DNA from: Dipylidium caninum
Taxonomy: Eukaryota > Platyhelminthes > Cestoda > Cyclophyllidea > Dipylidiidae
DNA length: 64,000 nucleotides
Assembly (NCBI GenBank): GCA_017562135.1
Contig: QEYB01000963.1
Location: 372,001 to 436,000 of the forward strand
Direction: 5' to 3'
Positions 1-11,236 of the stretch are shown here, in pieces. How positions within the stretch are numbered: the first letter of the stretch is position 1; the number at the start of each line of letters is the position of its first letter. The translations under genes and the position numbers were made by a program. The notes below the pieces were generated by a model, which was not told the origin of the DNA, made no database searches, and worked only from the letters and a program-made list of their open reading frames with translations.

Positions 1-299
1 AAAAGTGAATCTTGCATGCACTGATAGGCAGCATATCACCAAGTTGTGTCCTTATTGAGATCGCGGCTGCTTGAGGCTGCTCACCGACTAACTTAAGTTG
101 AGGCGACACTACTTCAGAAGATGGTTATTGTTTGGTAGTTTATTTCACACAATACCAGTCCTTCTTTGCGACAGGCCCCAGCTTAATCCGTTGCTTATTA
201 GTCCCTACTCCCCTTGGAAAGCAAACACCTTATTCAACTGTGTAGTAACTTGTTCATTTTCCAATGCTCAATTCAGCTGTCTATTCCGCTTCTTTGTAG

Positions 300-3200
300 T
301 CTCGCTGGAGGTGGCGGAAGCACATTTCACTCGACTACTGGGTCGCTATGATAAACTAAAAGTCGTTCCTGATCACGGGAAAGACGTTGAGTCGTTAATG
401 CAAGTATGTGCCTCGTGGGCTTCCTTCTCCTTTTGATATTTCCATACAATCTGACTTGCATCTTTACGTCTGCATTAATTTCAGCGGTTGCTTCAATTGT
501 CCGATCGGTACTCCAACCAGTCGTCTGTCATCTTTTCTCCCAGACGTCTTCGTCGAATTTTTGAAAGTGACTATAACGTCAACAATGGTGGTGAGTTAAT
601 ATTCCTAACATGCTGCTTTGCCCACAATAGTCTTCTACCTTCCCATCTTATGTCTTCTATTCCAGCAAACGAGGCCGTAAATGTTAGTTCTTTTTCCCCC
701 ACCCTCACCCAACTCATCCCTCCTAAGGTGAGTTAAGCGTATTAATCACTAATTTAGCTTAAATGAACCGCCATTTTAAAGGTTCATTTTATTTTCTTCA
801 GGGAATGTTAGACTCGTACAACAAGCCACGGCAAATGGTAAGCCCGGACAGCGGCGTACCCCAAACCCCGCTTGGTAGTAGCGGTAGCAGTGGAGCCAGC
901 TGTTACGGTACTACAGCCCCTCGGAACAGTCTTTTTCGTCAAACGTCAACCGTTATTGACATTGGTAACGAAGGCCCTGGCAGCTCGCAGCGAAAACAGT
1001 CAGATAGTGGTTTTTGGGCCACTGACAGCTGTTCTGGTGTTGCTCCTCTGCCAATTCCTAAGGGTGGACTTGTTCCCTCATTCTCGTCCGCCACTACCAC
1101 TAACACCGACGAAATAGATGCTGATAATAACATAGGGTGGGTTGTCAAATGTCGGGACAGTCTTTATCATAGTGCATCCCTTCCCCCTCCTCCTCCCATC
1201 CTAAATTATCCTTTAACTTTTCCTTCAGCCCCTCCAAAATGCTTCCGAATGAGATGATGTCATTAGAAGCGGATATTGAACGCCTCCGTCAGGGCATTGC
1301 CAGACTCACTTCCACCGCTTCGGCATCATCAGCCCTTCGATATCGTGGCCGTGGGCCTGCATCGGACTCTTCTGGTTCCACTTGTGAGGAAGACTCGCCA
1401 AGGTACTCGGTGGCAAACGGAGCCTATTTAATTCCATGTTAAATTCAAGCAATTGCTGTTCGGTAACGATTAGTTTACATTATACCGCTTTTACTCTATT
1501 CATTTTTTCTATCTTCGCAGGAAAAATGCGCTACTACCGCCCAGCGGCGGTACGAAATCGGGTACACTCGAGCGTTCATCAAAAAGATCGGGCTATTCTT
1601 CCGCAAACTTGAAACAATCACGTCTTCCAAGTGTGTTTTCGTGTTTCTTTTTCTTTTTTCCATTTCTTAATACATTCATAACCTGGCTTTGGACTCGGAA
1701 GGCTGATAATTTTAAAATTTGTAGGCAGAAAATTGATCATACATGGTGGTCAACTGTGTATGAAGAGAGGATTTTTAGATGTTAGGGAAAAATGTGATAA
1801 ATCGTAGAGGGCTTTAACCGCCCCGTATCCCCTGTGGCCTTTAATAGCGGCTGTATGGTATGCTCCGCCTTATACCTTTGCCAACAGGTACATCCAGCTC
1901 TTCAGGTGAAGATAATCCCTACTCACCCTACAACCGACGACGCTATTCCTCACGAAGCCGTCACCGCGTAGCCGCCCCCAACCACAACAGCAAAACACTT
2001 CCACCGCTGGAAGTGGTCGGTTCGGGCCTAACTCCCCAACAGCGTACTCTAAATACCGGTCCAACGCGTACCTATCATCGCCCCACCTCGAGGACACATC
2101 TACAGACTAGCCACATCATGGACGCCAACTGTCACCGTGTTGACACATGCGGCTTGCGTAGGAGCCGCAGCACAACTGGTCCACGGGTGTATTACCATCC
2201 TTGCGGCAGTTGTGGGGGCAGCGGTTACAATCTCAACATGATTGGACGGTCAGGTCCGGAGGAGGCCGCCGAATCTCCGGCGCATTCCCGCACCATAAGG
2301 TTTGTAGCATCAGTTAATAAAGTGTGTTGATTCTAAATTCCTCCCTATTTTCATGATGCCGGGTTGGCAACTAGGTGATTGCGGATTTTTTCAACAGATC
2401 TGTTTTACATGTGTTCAAAGCACCTAATCTATAAATTTTCTTTTTCTTACTCTTTGGACTTCTGCCTTTCGTTTAGTAAAAAGATTATATCGTTTACTTC
2501 TGACGTTTTGTTTTCATCCCAATTTAACATAAAAAAACAAGACGGGCATCTGTTCAGATGTATTTTATTGTATTATTTACCGAAAGGTGAAAACTCACTG
2601 CATACACACAAAATGGCATTGCTTTGGCAGATTTTGTCGTTCACGTCATTTTTCATTGAAAAATGATTGACTCTCCGTCCAGTTGTAGCCAATGGAGCTC
2701 ACATCGAGACCATTGGCGGAAGGTTTAGATGCGAATCGTTATTCATGCATTGAAAGGAAAAGTAGAAAAACTTGACTGTCAGGAAACACGATTCTTAGAT
2801 TCCTCACTAGCCCGACGAAATTCCTTTGGTGCAACACATTAAAATCCGCAATTCGTTGCATATGAAACGTAACGAAATTGGTTTTTTTCTTTTGTTGAAA
2901 AGACAAATTGCTGACGACGAAAAGTGGGTAGTTTATAACGAAATTAGGCAGAGATTCACCAGAAAAAAAAGATTTTGCTTCAAGGTGTTGAGATTATAAA
3001 GGAATTCTGTGCTTTGATCTTTTAACAAACAACCAAAAGATAACTTCAAACGTGTACGTTCAACAACTCGCCAAAGTGGGCGATGCACATCAAGAAATGC
3101 GGCCAGAAGTGGCAAATTCCATACATCTTTAGTCGCTGGCCAAAAATTCTTGGATGTGTTGCCACGAAGCCTTGGCCCTGCGCCTTCAGACTAACATTTA

Positions 3201-5225
3201 TTTCGTTGTTTCATGCGGAATTAAATGGTGAATTTTGTTAAATTTCTCTCATGCTGTCAGGTCACACTTAATGTAGTTTCTTTATAAGCAAATTCAGAAA
3301 TTTTACGAATGTCGAATTATAACGCGGCCTAAATGATGACCAAAGTTCATTGACGAAAAAACGCACTGTACCTCATTGAACCAAGTTATTTTTCCTTCTT
3401 TCTTAAAATCCGCAATCACTTAGTTGCCAATCCAATAAAAAGTCCAATTTTACTCTCATCAACACCGATTGTTACTGCAGTGACCCTTACGTGATGCCAG
3501 CACGAGTGATCTACGAGTATAGGTGAGTTGCGCTACGCTCTGTGCTCTCGCCTTGTGCTTTTTGTACCCGTTCGTTGCATGTGTTTGCTACCTGGAGTGT
3601 TAAACCCCCCGCCCCCCCCCTTCCCCTCCCCTCCAGATTGTGTTAAGATGGATTACGAGCCTTACCAAGTTCTTAATGTTGCGCTTACCCTGATCGTCTT
3701 CCTTTTGCCCCTTTCCCCATTTGTATAGGCAAACGCCTACAATCCGACTGCCAGTACAGGACAACCACAACGGATGGACAGAACGGGTGTATGGAATGCA
3801 AGAGCTCTACGGTTCGGCTGTCTCACCGCAATTGGGTCGTGACTACAACACAATCGGCCATCAACCTTCCACGAGTTTTGTGTGAGTTTTTTGACCTTCC
3901 CTGTTCACGGTGGATCCCCATCTCCTGCCTTGAGTCAAATTAACATTCATCTAACTTATTTTTTTTATGTGACCCTGTTCGCTACGGTGTCACAAATCTT
4001 AACTGCGCTTAACAAAAACGCCTTTTGTTTGTTTTATTGACGTAGCTGCTGAATTTCGATATAAACATTCCCTTTTGGTTTGTTACATCTAAATTAAGAC
4101 GGTGTCTACTATTCAACTCCAGTTTAGTTCCTTCTCTCCTCAATTATGGGATCCTCCGGTTTTCTCAGAGTCTCCCAACGTGCGCTAAAATCTGGCTTTT
4201 ACGTTGTACTACCTCAATCCTTGTAGTAAATAGCAAAACCGTCTTGATAATTTGTTCTCGGCTTTATCAGCCAGTGCAGTGTTAGTGGACACGGAAATCT
4301 CTCCCCTCGTCGCTTTTCTACAGGCTGTGATCACCACCCTCAACGCGATTGTGCATTTACGTGTTTCGTATTCGTCAGCGAAATACTTCACAACTTTTAC
4401 TGTTATTAATATAGTAACATTTACTTGTAAATGCCATGGTTTTATTTCACAAAATGACATTCATCAAAAAAGCTATTAAAAATCCGAATTTCTACACCAC
4501 GGTAAAATGTCATCACACTTATCAATCAGCTATGATGCTACGAAAGCGATGATATCTTTTCCTAACTTCCTTTCCGTGCACTAACAGGGATCGGTCGACT
4601 CAGAATCCATGCTCTTGTGCTTCCGGACAGTCGGTTCTTCTTCCGGCCACCTCTTCACCTCTCCTCCCTCAACGCGTAAGCCGCCGGACTCGGCACTATT
4701 CTACCATCGACATCGCATAGTCTGCGCCGCAGCGACACCGCCTCGTCGGGTTCCGAGAGTGAGATTTGTGGTGTCACCGTACTTCCAACCTCTCGTTCTT
4801 TCCGTAATCATCGCCGTCGCAGCTCCAGTCAACAGATAGTGCGTTATTGTTGAACGTTTATACAACTATGGTTACAAACATTCTATCAACATCAACACAT
4901 CCCACCATCTCATTTGCCTTTCATTCAAACTTTTCCCTCTCGGTGTGGAGTGTCAGGGGAGACATAGACTTCGTAGCCTTCCTGATCCCTTGGTGAAGCC
5001 AATCTCCCTTTTGTCTTCATTTTTTAGACAGAGCCGGAGGACTTTTCCTCTACAAGCAGCGGAGCCTACGCCGCTGCGCGACGCGTTACCCCAGATGGCT
5101 CATCAGCTGAACAAGAAGCTGACGCGTCACCACGACCGCAACCACACCCCCATCCCCTACTCACAGCCACGTCGGCCGTCGAAACACCGACACAACAGCC
5201 AGTCTTACCATCGGGACTCCGGTGA
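300..5225 (+). CDS. Unrecognised Ser/Arg/Pro-rich protein, 3' portion of a multi-exon gene
   Basis: I do not recognise this family. Exons that join in phase with GT/AG borders are 300..403, 485..590, 666..727, 802..1136, 1229..1402, 1521..1630, 1888..2299, 3481..3522 and 3729..3881, giving about 499 readable residues. A block around 4588..4838 and a last exon 5028..5225 (stop TGA 5223-5225) finish it. The first exon has an acceptor at 298-299 and no start, so the 5' end lies outside the window. The N-terminal part is charged and helical (EAHFTRLLGRYDKLK, then LLQLSDRY) and a second helical stretch reads LEADIERLRQGIARL, so short coiled coils are likely. The rest is low-complexity Ser/Arg/Pro/Gly, suggesting a disordered, phosphorylated scaffold or cytoskeletal protein (inference). 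No catalytic motif or membrane segment is visible. The frame of the block near 4588-4838 does not join cleanly (see findings). Confidence 0.6.
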
Positions 5226-5973
5226 CGCCTACGCCGAGGGCCTCTAATTTTAGCCCCATCTTTTTATTATCGCAACTACTATACTATAGTTATTATCATG
5301 CCTCAATCTTTGTTAATGTATGTAACCTGGCACGCTCATCTTTTATCACTAAATGGAAATTCTTGAACAAAGCACACTTGCCTCCCTTTCTTCACTTACG
5401 GTTGAAACAATGGCTCGTTATGAGGAACGGAATACGCGGCGAAACGGCTTCGAGAAGCCGTTAATTGACCATCTCAGTGGTTAGCATCAGTTATCCGATA
5501 TACTTAAACCATTTTTTTTGGACTTGATGTGAGGCTGTTTGCGCTTGCTCGTAGAACCGAGAAGTCACATGGAACCCTGACATCTCGTGAAGACCAACGA
5601 GGGATTCCTCACGCCTCATCAACTCGTTTTTGCTCTATTCATGCGTCACTCCTCCCTTTCTTTCGTGATTCGGCAAGCCTCCGGAGACCCCCGAGGGTCA
5701 TTTGGTGTATTCACATTCGAAGGCCCCTTTTTGTCGACGTATTAATGCCCTTTCGTGAGTGCAAAAGTCAGGATAGGAGAACAAGAGTGGTAGTGAACCA
5801 TCGGTGAAGGTTATTTAAACATGGAATCTGAATAAGTAACTAGACCAGGTAAAAAAGAGTAACGAAAGGTGCAGTAGAGGGGACTCGCACATTAGAAGAA
5901 GACGCATGTGTGGACGAGTCCGTTGACTAAGGGTGCAGAGGAATGTGATGAAGTAAGAGTATAGACACGGCAA
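5226..5973. other. Convergent intergenic gap
   Basis: This gap lies between two convergent genes, the Ser/Arg-rich gene (+) and ERGIC2 (-), and should hold both 3' UTRs. No canonical AATAAA is seen on the plus strand here. A minus-strand AATAAA lies at 5263-5268, about 700 bases past the ERGIC2 stop. No coding exon is recognised. Confidence 0.5.
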
Positions 5974-8857
5974 CTAGTCGTCGGTACAGGGAATAAGTGG
6001 AGCAGAAGCAGAGAGTCCGGGGGTAGCGAGGGCAGGACGGAGGCGGTCGCGCATTGTAAGAAGGAAGGAGATGGTATTACCAAGAAGAAGACAAAGAAGA
6101 CCACCTGTCGCAAAGACACCCCCCACTATGGCGGAGAGACGCACCAACAATCGCACCACTGAGGCATTACCGCCACTGGTCGCGTCCACCTCCACGCGGA
6201 CGGGGAAAACGTCGTAGCGGAAGAAGACGCCCGGCACGCCTTGGCCCTGGCTGCTACTGTTTATTGAGCGCCCCTTTAAAGGATAGGGAAAATCAGTGGT
6301 ATAATGAACTAGGTTTTCATCTAGACCGGATACGGGGATATCAAACAGATAACAGTGATGATTCGCCTGCCCCTTCGCCCCTATTCGAATTAACTAGCGA
6401 AACGAGTGAATACATCCTTCAACGGAAGTAGTAAATGACAAAGTTGTCACACTGACCATTCCTCCCCACTTTTACCGATTGAGCAAAATAAATCAAAAGA
6501 CAGTATATCATTGAGAGTGAAGTGTACTAATAATTTAACCATGTAGACCAGAACTCAGCTGCCTATGATAAATATAAACACGTTTATACCAAAAAATCAT
6601 CAAAAACTCTTTTCCCCAGATCGAGAGCACGAATAAACGTCTTGCAACGATATGAGTGTAAAAGCAAACTAAACAATAATCTTTTGATACGAATGCAGCA
6701 GCCTATCTCAGTAAAAGTCCATGCAAACTACGGAAAACAAACATACTTGTTCCGTAACAGCATATTGGTAGGTATCAATTTTCCCCGTCCGAGTTTTAAA
6801 GGTGGTAGGAACCACCTCAATAAAGTACTGGTACATGAGAGCGGCTAAAAGAAACGCAGAATAAATAGTCAAGACACAAATATAACGTATATTTAAGCCA
6901 CCATGAAAGGCCCTATGAGATCCAGACTAATATTGCCAGTCTGTCGTTAGAACCCTTCTTGCTATACTACTCATAATTTCTTGGACCATTTCTTAAGGCT
7001 TGAAAAAACAGTTGTGTCGTTGACGTAGGCTCTATCGTGAGCCGAAGATCTATTAACGCACACGGATGAGGAGTTCCTAAATCCAACGATTAAATAAGGA
7101 CGTTCCCGAGACCAAAATTCACGCAATGAAATTCTGATGTGGTAGTGTCCTATTCGCGGTAGTAATACATTTCTAAAAGTATTAGTAGCAGAAACCGACG
7201 AGTTAAAGCTGAAGTGAAGTAAGGTATTTATGGAGTAGAGAGAGATTACTGCAAAGTATCTTCACAGTAGTCCATGGTAGTGGTCGGTAACGATGCGTAT
7301 TGCAGAGTATAGTCTCCAAAAATTCCTAAGACTTATTGGATACTTAATAAGTGGCAGTTAATGAATAAATTTAACAAAATACGAGCAGTCGGGTTTCTTA
7401 TCTGCACTTCAACTAATGCGTTTCAGAAGCGCAACAGAAAATCGAGCACGCTCAACGCTGAAGAACGGGGTTGAAGAAAAATGCAGCATTCTAACATTAT
7501 CTGCGTGGTTTTATCTCGACAGTATGACCCCTGGATTTAACTTACTACCTCCGAATTATTATACTCCGTATTAAATCGACGGTCTTTCTTGCAAACTAAA
7601 AAATGATCAAGCGGCACGCTTGTAATTGTCAGAAATCAAAGATAACTGATAAAGAAGCAAAACAGCATTTGATGTAACTTAATCTACTTACGATCATCCG
7701 AAATGACCTCTTCAGCATCAAGGGGATGGATGTAGTCCTCTAACGGTTTTCCAAATGACAGGTGATGAATTCTGTGCGAAAAGTTTTTTTCTGAAAATAG
7801 TTGCGATAGTTTTTGTGACAGGGATTACATAGTGAAGAAAAAAGTAAAAAGTAAGCGGTAAAAAGGCATCAACCCAGTGGCAATTTGCTACACGAATAAA
7901 ACCAAATCTGGAAAACTCAAGAGGACTCAAGAATAATACTTACTGGCACCAGAGTTCAGTGGAGCGATGTGGATATGGACATTTGTGTTCAAACCGAATG
8001 CTCTAAAGTAATAAAAAAAGTAGTAAAGGTCGAAGGTCGTTAAGTCTGCTAAAGTGGAATTAAACCCACTTGCCCGTGGTTATGTGAAGATTGCCGGGAG
8101 ATTTTCTGGCCTTAAAGGTGCCCACAAAACGGCATGCATCGGCTCGACCCTCTACGACCTCATCCTCACGAAAGTGATGCATCGGACGCAGATTAAATTC
8201 CTCAGAGTTCGTGTGCGAAAGCCAAAAATATTGATGCAAAGAATGATGATGTCGGCGAAGGTAGTTCATTTGTTCGCGTTTCAACTAGGCAACGACAAGA
8301 CGCCTGACACTTGTGTTTAAAATAAAATAAAGTGATCATTAATTTATGGATACCTCGAATCTTTTCCTGTGCCGAGAAGATAATTCGAATTTGCTGTTTA
8401 TAACGTTCACCTGTGAACTGGGGCTAACTAAATTTCCGTTGAGATCCAGTACGTCCATCGAGACCTCTAAAATCACTAAAAAAAAGGCTTCCAATGACCT
8501 ACCAGAACATTTCATAGCAACAGTCATGTCGATATTAATGGGAAATTCACTACAATCCAAACAAAAAAATTTATCGTACCCATCAATTGAATTGTCGACT
8601 GAGTAGCTAAAAACTACTTCAGGCGTTGCAAACCGGGAAAGTTCAGCAATAACAAGCACTAGAATCACTACAAAAGTAAGTATAGATGCTGCGAACTAGA
8701 CGAACATCACCATGATACCTCCGCCGCCGCTACTTGTGTAATTAACACACTCCTCAGGCAACTTTTCAAAGGTATCTATCTCCTTAATTCGATCCACGAG
8801 CGTTTTTTGGTCGGGGCGACCGTGTACGTAAATGGTCCTATGCCGCACTTCCATCAT
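5974..8857 (-). CDS. ERGIC2: ERGIC2-like endoplasmic reticulum-Golgi intermediate compartment protein
   Basis: ERGIC2/Erv41-type proteins are two-pass membrane proteins cycling between ER and Golgi in COPII/COPI vesicles, where they act with ERGIC3/Erv46 in cargo sorting. Nine exons join in phase: 8719..8857, 8580..8688, 8503..8549, 8354..8466, 8070..8284, 7944..8002, 7692..7790, 6747..6844 and 5974..6273, coding 392 residues (human 377). Family blocks appear in order: KTLVDRIKEIDTFEKLPE at the N terminus, a first membrane helix at about 48-61, INIDMTVAMKC, then SPGNLHITTGK, FSHRIHHLSFGKPL, MYQYFIEVVPT and VPGVFFRYD, with a second helix at about 337-358. The ligated protein aligns across its length with ERGIC2 better than with ERGIC1 or ERGIC3. 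Two in-frame ATGs stand at 8857 and 8854; I chose the first. The first three introns are only 30, 30 and 36 bases. Confidence 0.93.
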
Positions 8858-11236
8858 TAATCACGCGGCCTCAACCGCGGGCACTGTAAGTACACGAAAC
8901 CACCAAAACGCGCGCATTTTATATTGGAAACATGAACAAAGAAGATATCATGCGGAAATCTCCGCGTAATTATGAGATTTATAAGAGCCATATCAACTCC
9001 AATTAACTTATTTTGCTTTTTTAACACACGTATAGCAAATAAAGCATTTGGTAATTCGTGGAAAATTTGTTTTGTTTTCATTTAGCTTCTCTTTTTCCTC
9101 TGCTTATCGACCTCTATTTACATATTGGCTGAGTCATATGATACTAACTTTTCGAATTGTTATAGCCGAGTCTGCGAAAATTGCGCGTGATGTTTCATTT
9201 CCATGTTAAAGTGCCCACATTTTTGTTCCCCTCTTTTCAAATTCCCTTTTGTTTGTGCTACATCAATTGCGTCCCTTTTTGGTGTATTATGGCCGAAGCT
9301 CGTATCATGATAGGCGAAACGTTGCTGAGTCATGAATCATTATGGAAATTATTCATTCCTTCACAAGTCCTAGCGGATGCATTGATAATGGTCTTTATCC
9401 TCGGTATCATTAGTGGTCATATGTTGCTCTGGTGACATTTATCTACTTATCTCAGTAGTTAACATTTTAGCACATTAATAACAATTTTACATTAATTGTT
9501 TTCTCCCTTTTCCCCTTTTGCCGGAGGATTTCTTCACACATATCTTCTGATTCAAATTTGCTATCATGATATTGCTCACCTCTCCACTAGAATATTTGCA
9601 TCCTTACATCCCACATTACGAAGATATTATCATTTCGTGGCATTAATTGTTTCGCATGTAGTGATATTTCGACGCTCGCTTTGTGCACGATCTCATGAAC
9701 TAGAATCACGCTCGTCCAACTTCGAGGAACATTTTTGCACTGTAAATGGCGTTTTTCTTTCTACCTATCTTAAGCACGAAATAAACAGAAGTCATGTACT
9801 CGAAAATTCGGTGTACCCTAAAATTCTTTACTCACTAGATTTTAGAACTCACCTTGGATTTAAAATCATAGCCGACAGCATCTCCGCATCGTCCCTCGAA
9901 TAAAACCTAACCATCATATCTGAGGGAGATTCGCAAACTTTGGGATCATTAGATGCATCGCCTTCCTTAAGACTTGGCATCCCACTTCCTTTGTTTCGGC
10001 CTGCTTTCCTTGCCCTATCATTGCTTTCAGCGTCTGTTCTTGTCCTCGCAGGTCCCGCCCACAAAGAAATCCAAAAAGCGTGCCTTCATAAATTACACCA
10101 CAATTTATTTGTACAGGTACATTTCCAACGGAAACTCTTGGCACTTACTCAGGGAGGCAATGACCCACTCACATCAGCACTTAGGGAGAAGGAAGAGGGT
10201 GTAGAGGAGAGGGAAGAAGAAGAATTGCAAGAGGCGGAGGCGAAGTAGGAAGAGGAAAAAGATATCGCACGCACCGGACCGAAAGGTCGGGCGTCGTGTC
10301 GCGTTGAGCAGTCGCCTACCGCATCCGACCACTCCCCTTGCCACCTCTCTCGTTCTTTCACACACACTGGATCCGCTAGTTAAGGTAGGGAGGGAAAGGA
10401 GGAGGAGGAGAAGAAGAGCTTAATTATAAGTCAGTATCTTTTTCGAGCCGGCTACACCGCCTCCCTAGTCGGTATCAGCAACAGCACTTGCAGTAGTTAG
10501 CAACAGTAGCAGCGGCAACATTGGTAGCGGGTAGCAGACACATAATCAAAGTAGAAAAGAGCGTAGAAAAAAAAACTTCATCGCATAATGCATTGACTAG
10601 CCGTTGGTGGGAGCTACAAGTCCGCTGACTGGAAGGCTGGAAAGAACGTGCGAAATGCTGTAGGACATAGTAGTGAGCATTGTTGTGCATAATATTGTAC
10701 CGGGAGGCGTGGGCAGACCAGATCTTGCTGGCTGCTGTGGAATTCAACTGAAATATGTCAGTGAGTTTACATATCCGTGATTCAAGTGGAATAGTTGTTG
10801 TCAAGGAAGTAGTCAAAAGTAACGTTATTGCACTAGAGGATATAACGATAGATTGAGATACTGCGATATGTCCATACGCGTGCAAACAAGAATGCGAAAA
10901 CCAGTGAGACGTTTGCGTGTGTGTGTGTGTGTGTGTGTGTGCAGAATAGGAAGAAACCAAAATAGTAAAAAGAACAAGTATTAAAACAAGGTAGTAACAA
11001 GGGGAGAGAGGGGGGAGAAGGGGTGGTTTTGGAACCAGAGTTACTGGTGCGTAAAAAGGAAGTTAACTAAGTCAAACACATACAAAGATTTACATATATG
11101 TGAAAGGAAGAGGAGGGACGCACATCCAAAGCTGGTTATTGTTCTCCCTCGAGGCTACGTCACAACACTAAATGCATCATCTTCCGTACTACTCCAAAAA
11201 ACGTAAACACAGAAAGGCATACACACAGCTCTATAT
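8858..11236. other. Intergenic, no supported gene
   Basis: This lies between the ERGIC2 start and the end of the Fos-type gene. It should contain the ERGIC2 promoter and the bZIP 3' UTR; a minus-strand AATAAA is at 10104-10109. Open frames at 9181-9435 and 9496-9903 (+) show no homology I recognise. Purine-rich low-complexity DNA is at about 10180-10260 and a GT repeat at 10917-10941. Confidence 0.4.
10917..10941. repeat. (GT)n dinucleotide repeat
   Basis: About 12 uninterrupted GT units lie downstream of the bZIP stop codon, probably in its 3' UTR or just beyond it. Confidence 0.95.

Noticed and set aside
8857..9081. Minus-strand frame extending upstream of the ERGIC2 start
   Set aside because: A stop codon separates it from the ERGIC2 ATG and its content is unrelated to the family.
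10475..10960. 161-codon minus-strand frame downstream of the bZIP gene
   Set aside because: It runs through the GT repeat (poly Thr-His), has no recognisable block and lies where the bZIP 3' UTR is expected.
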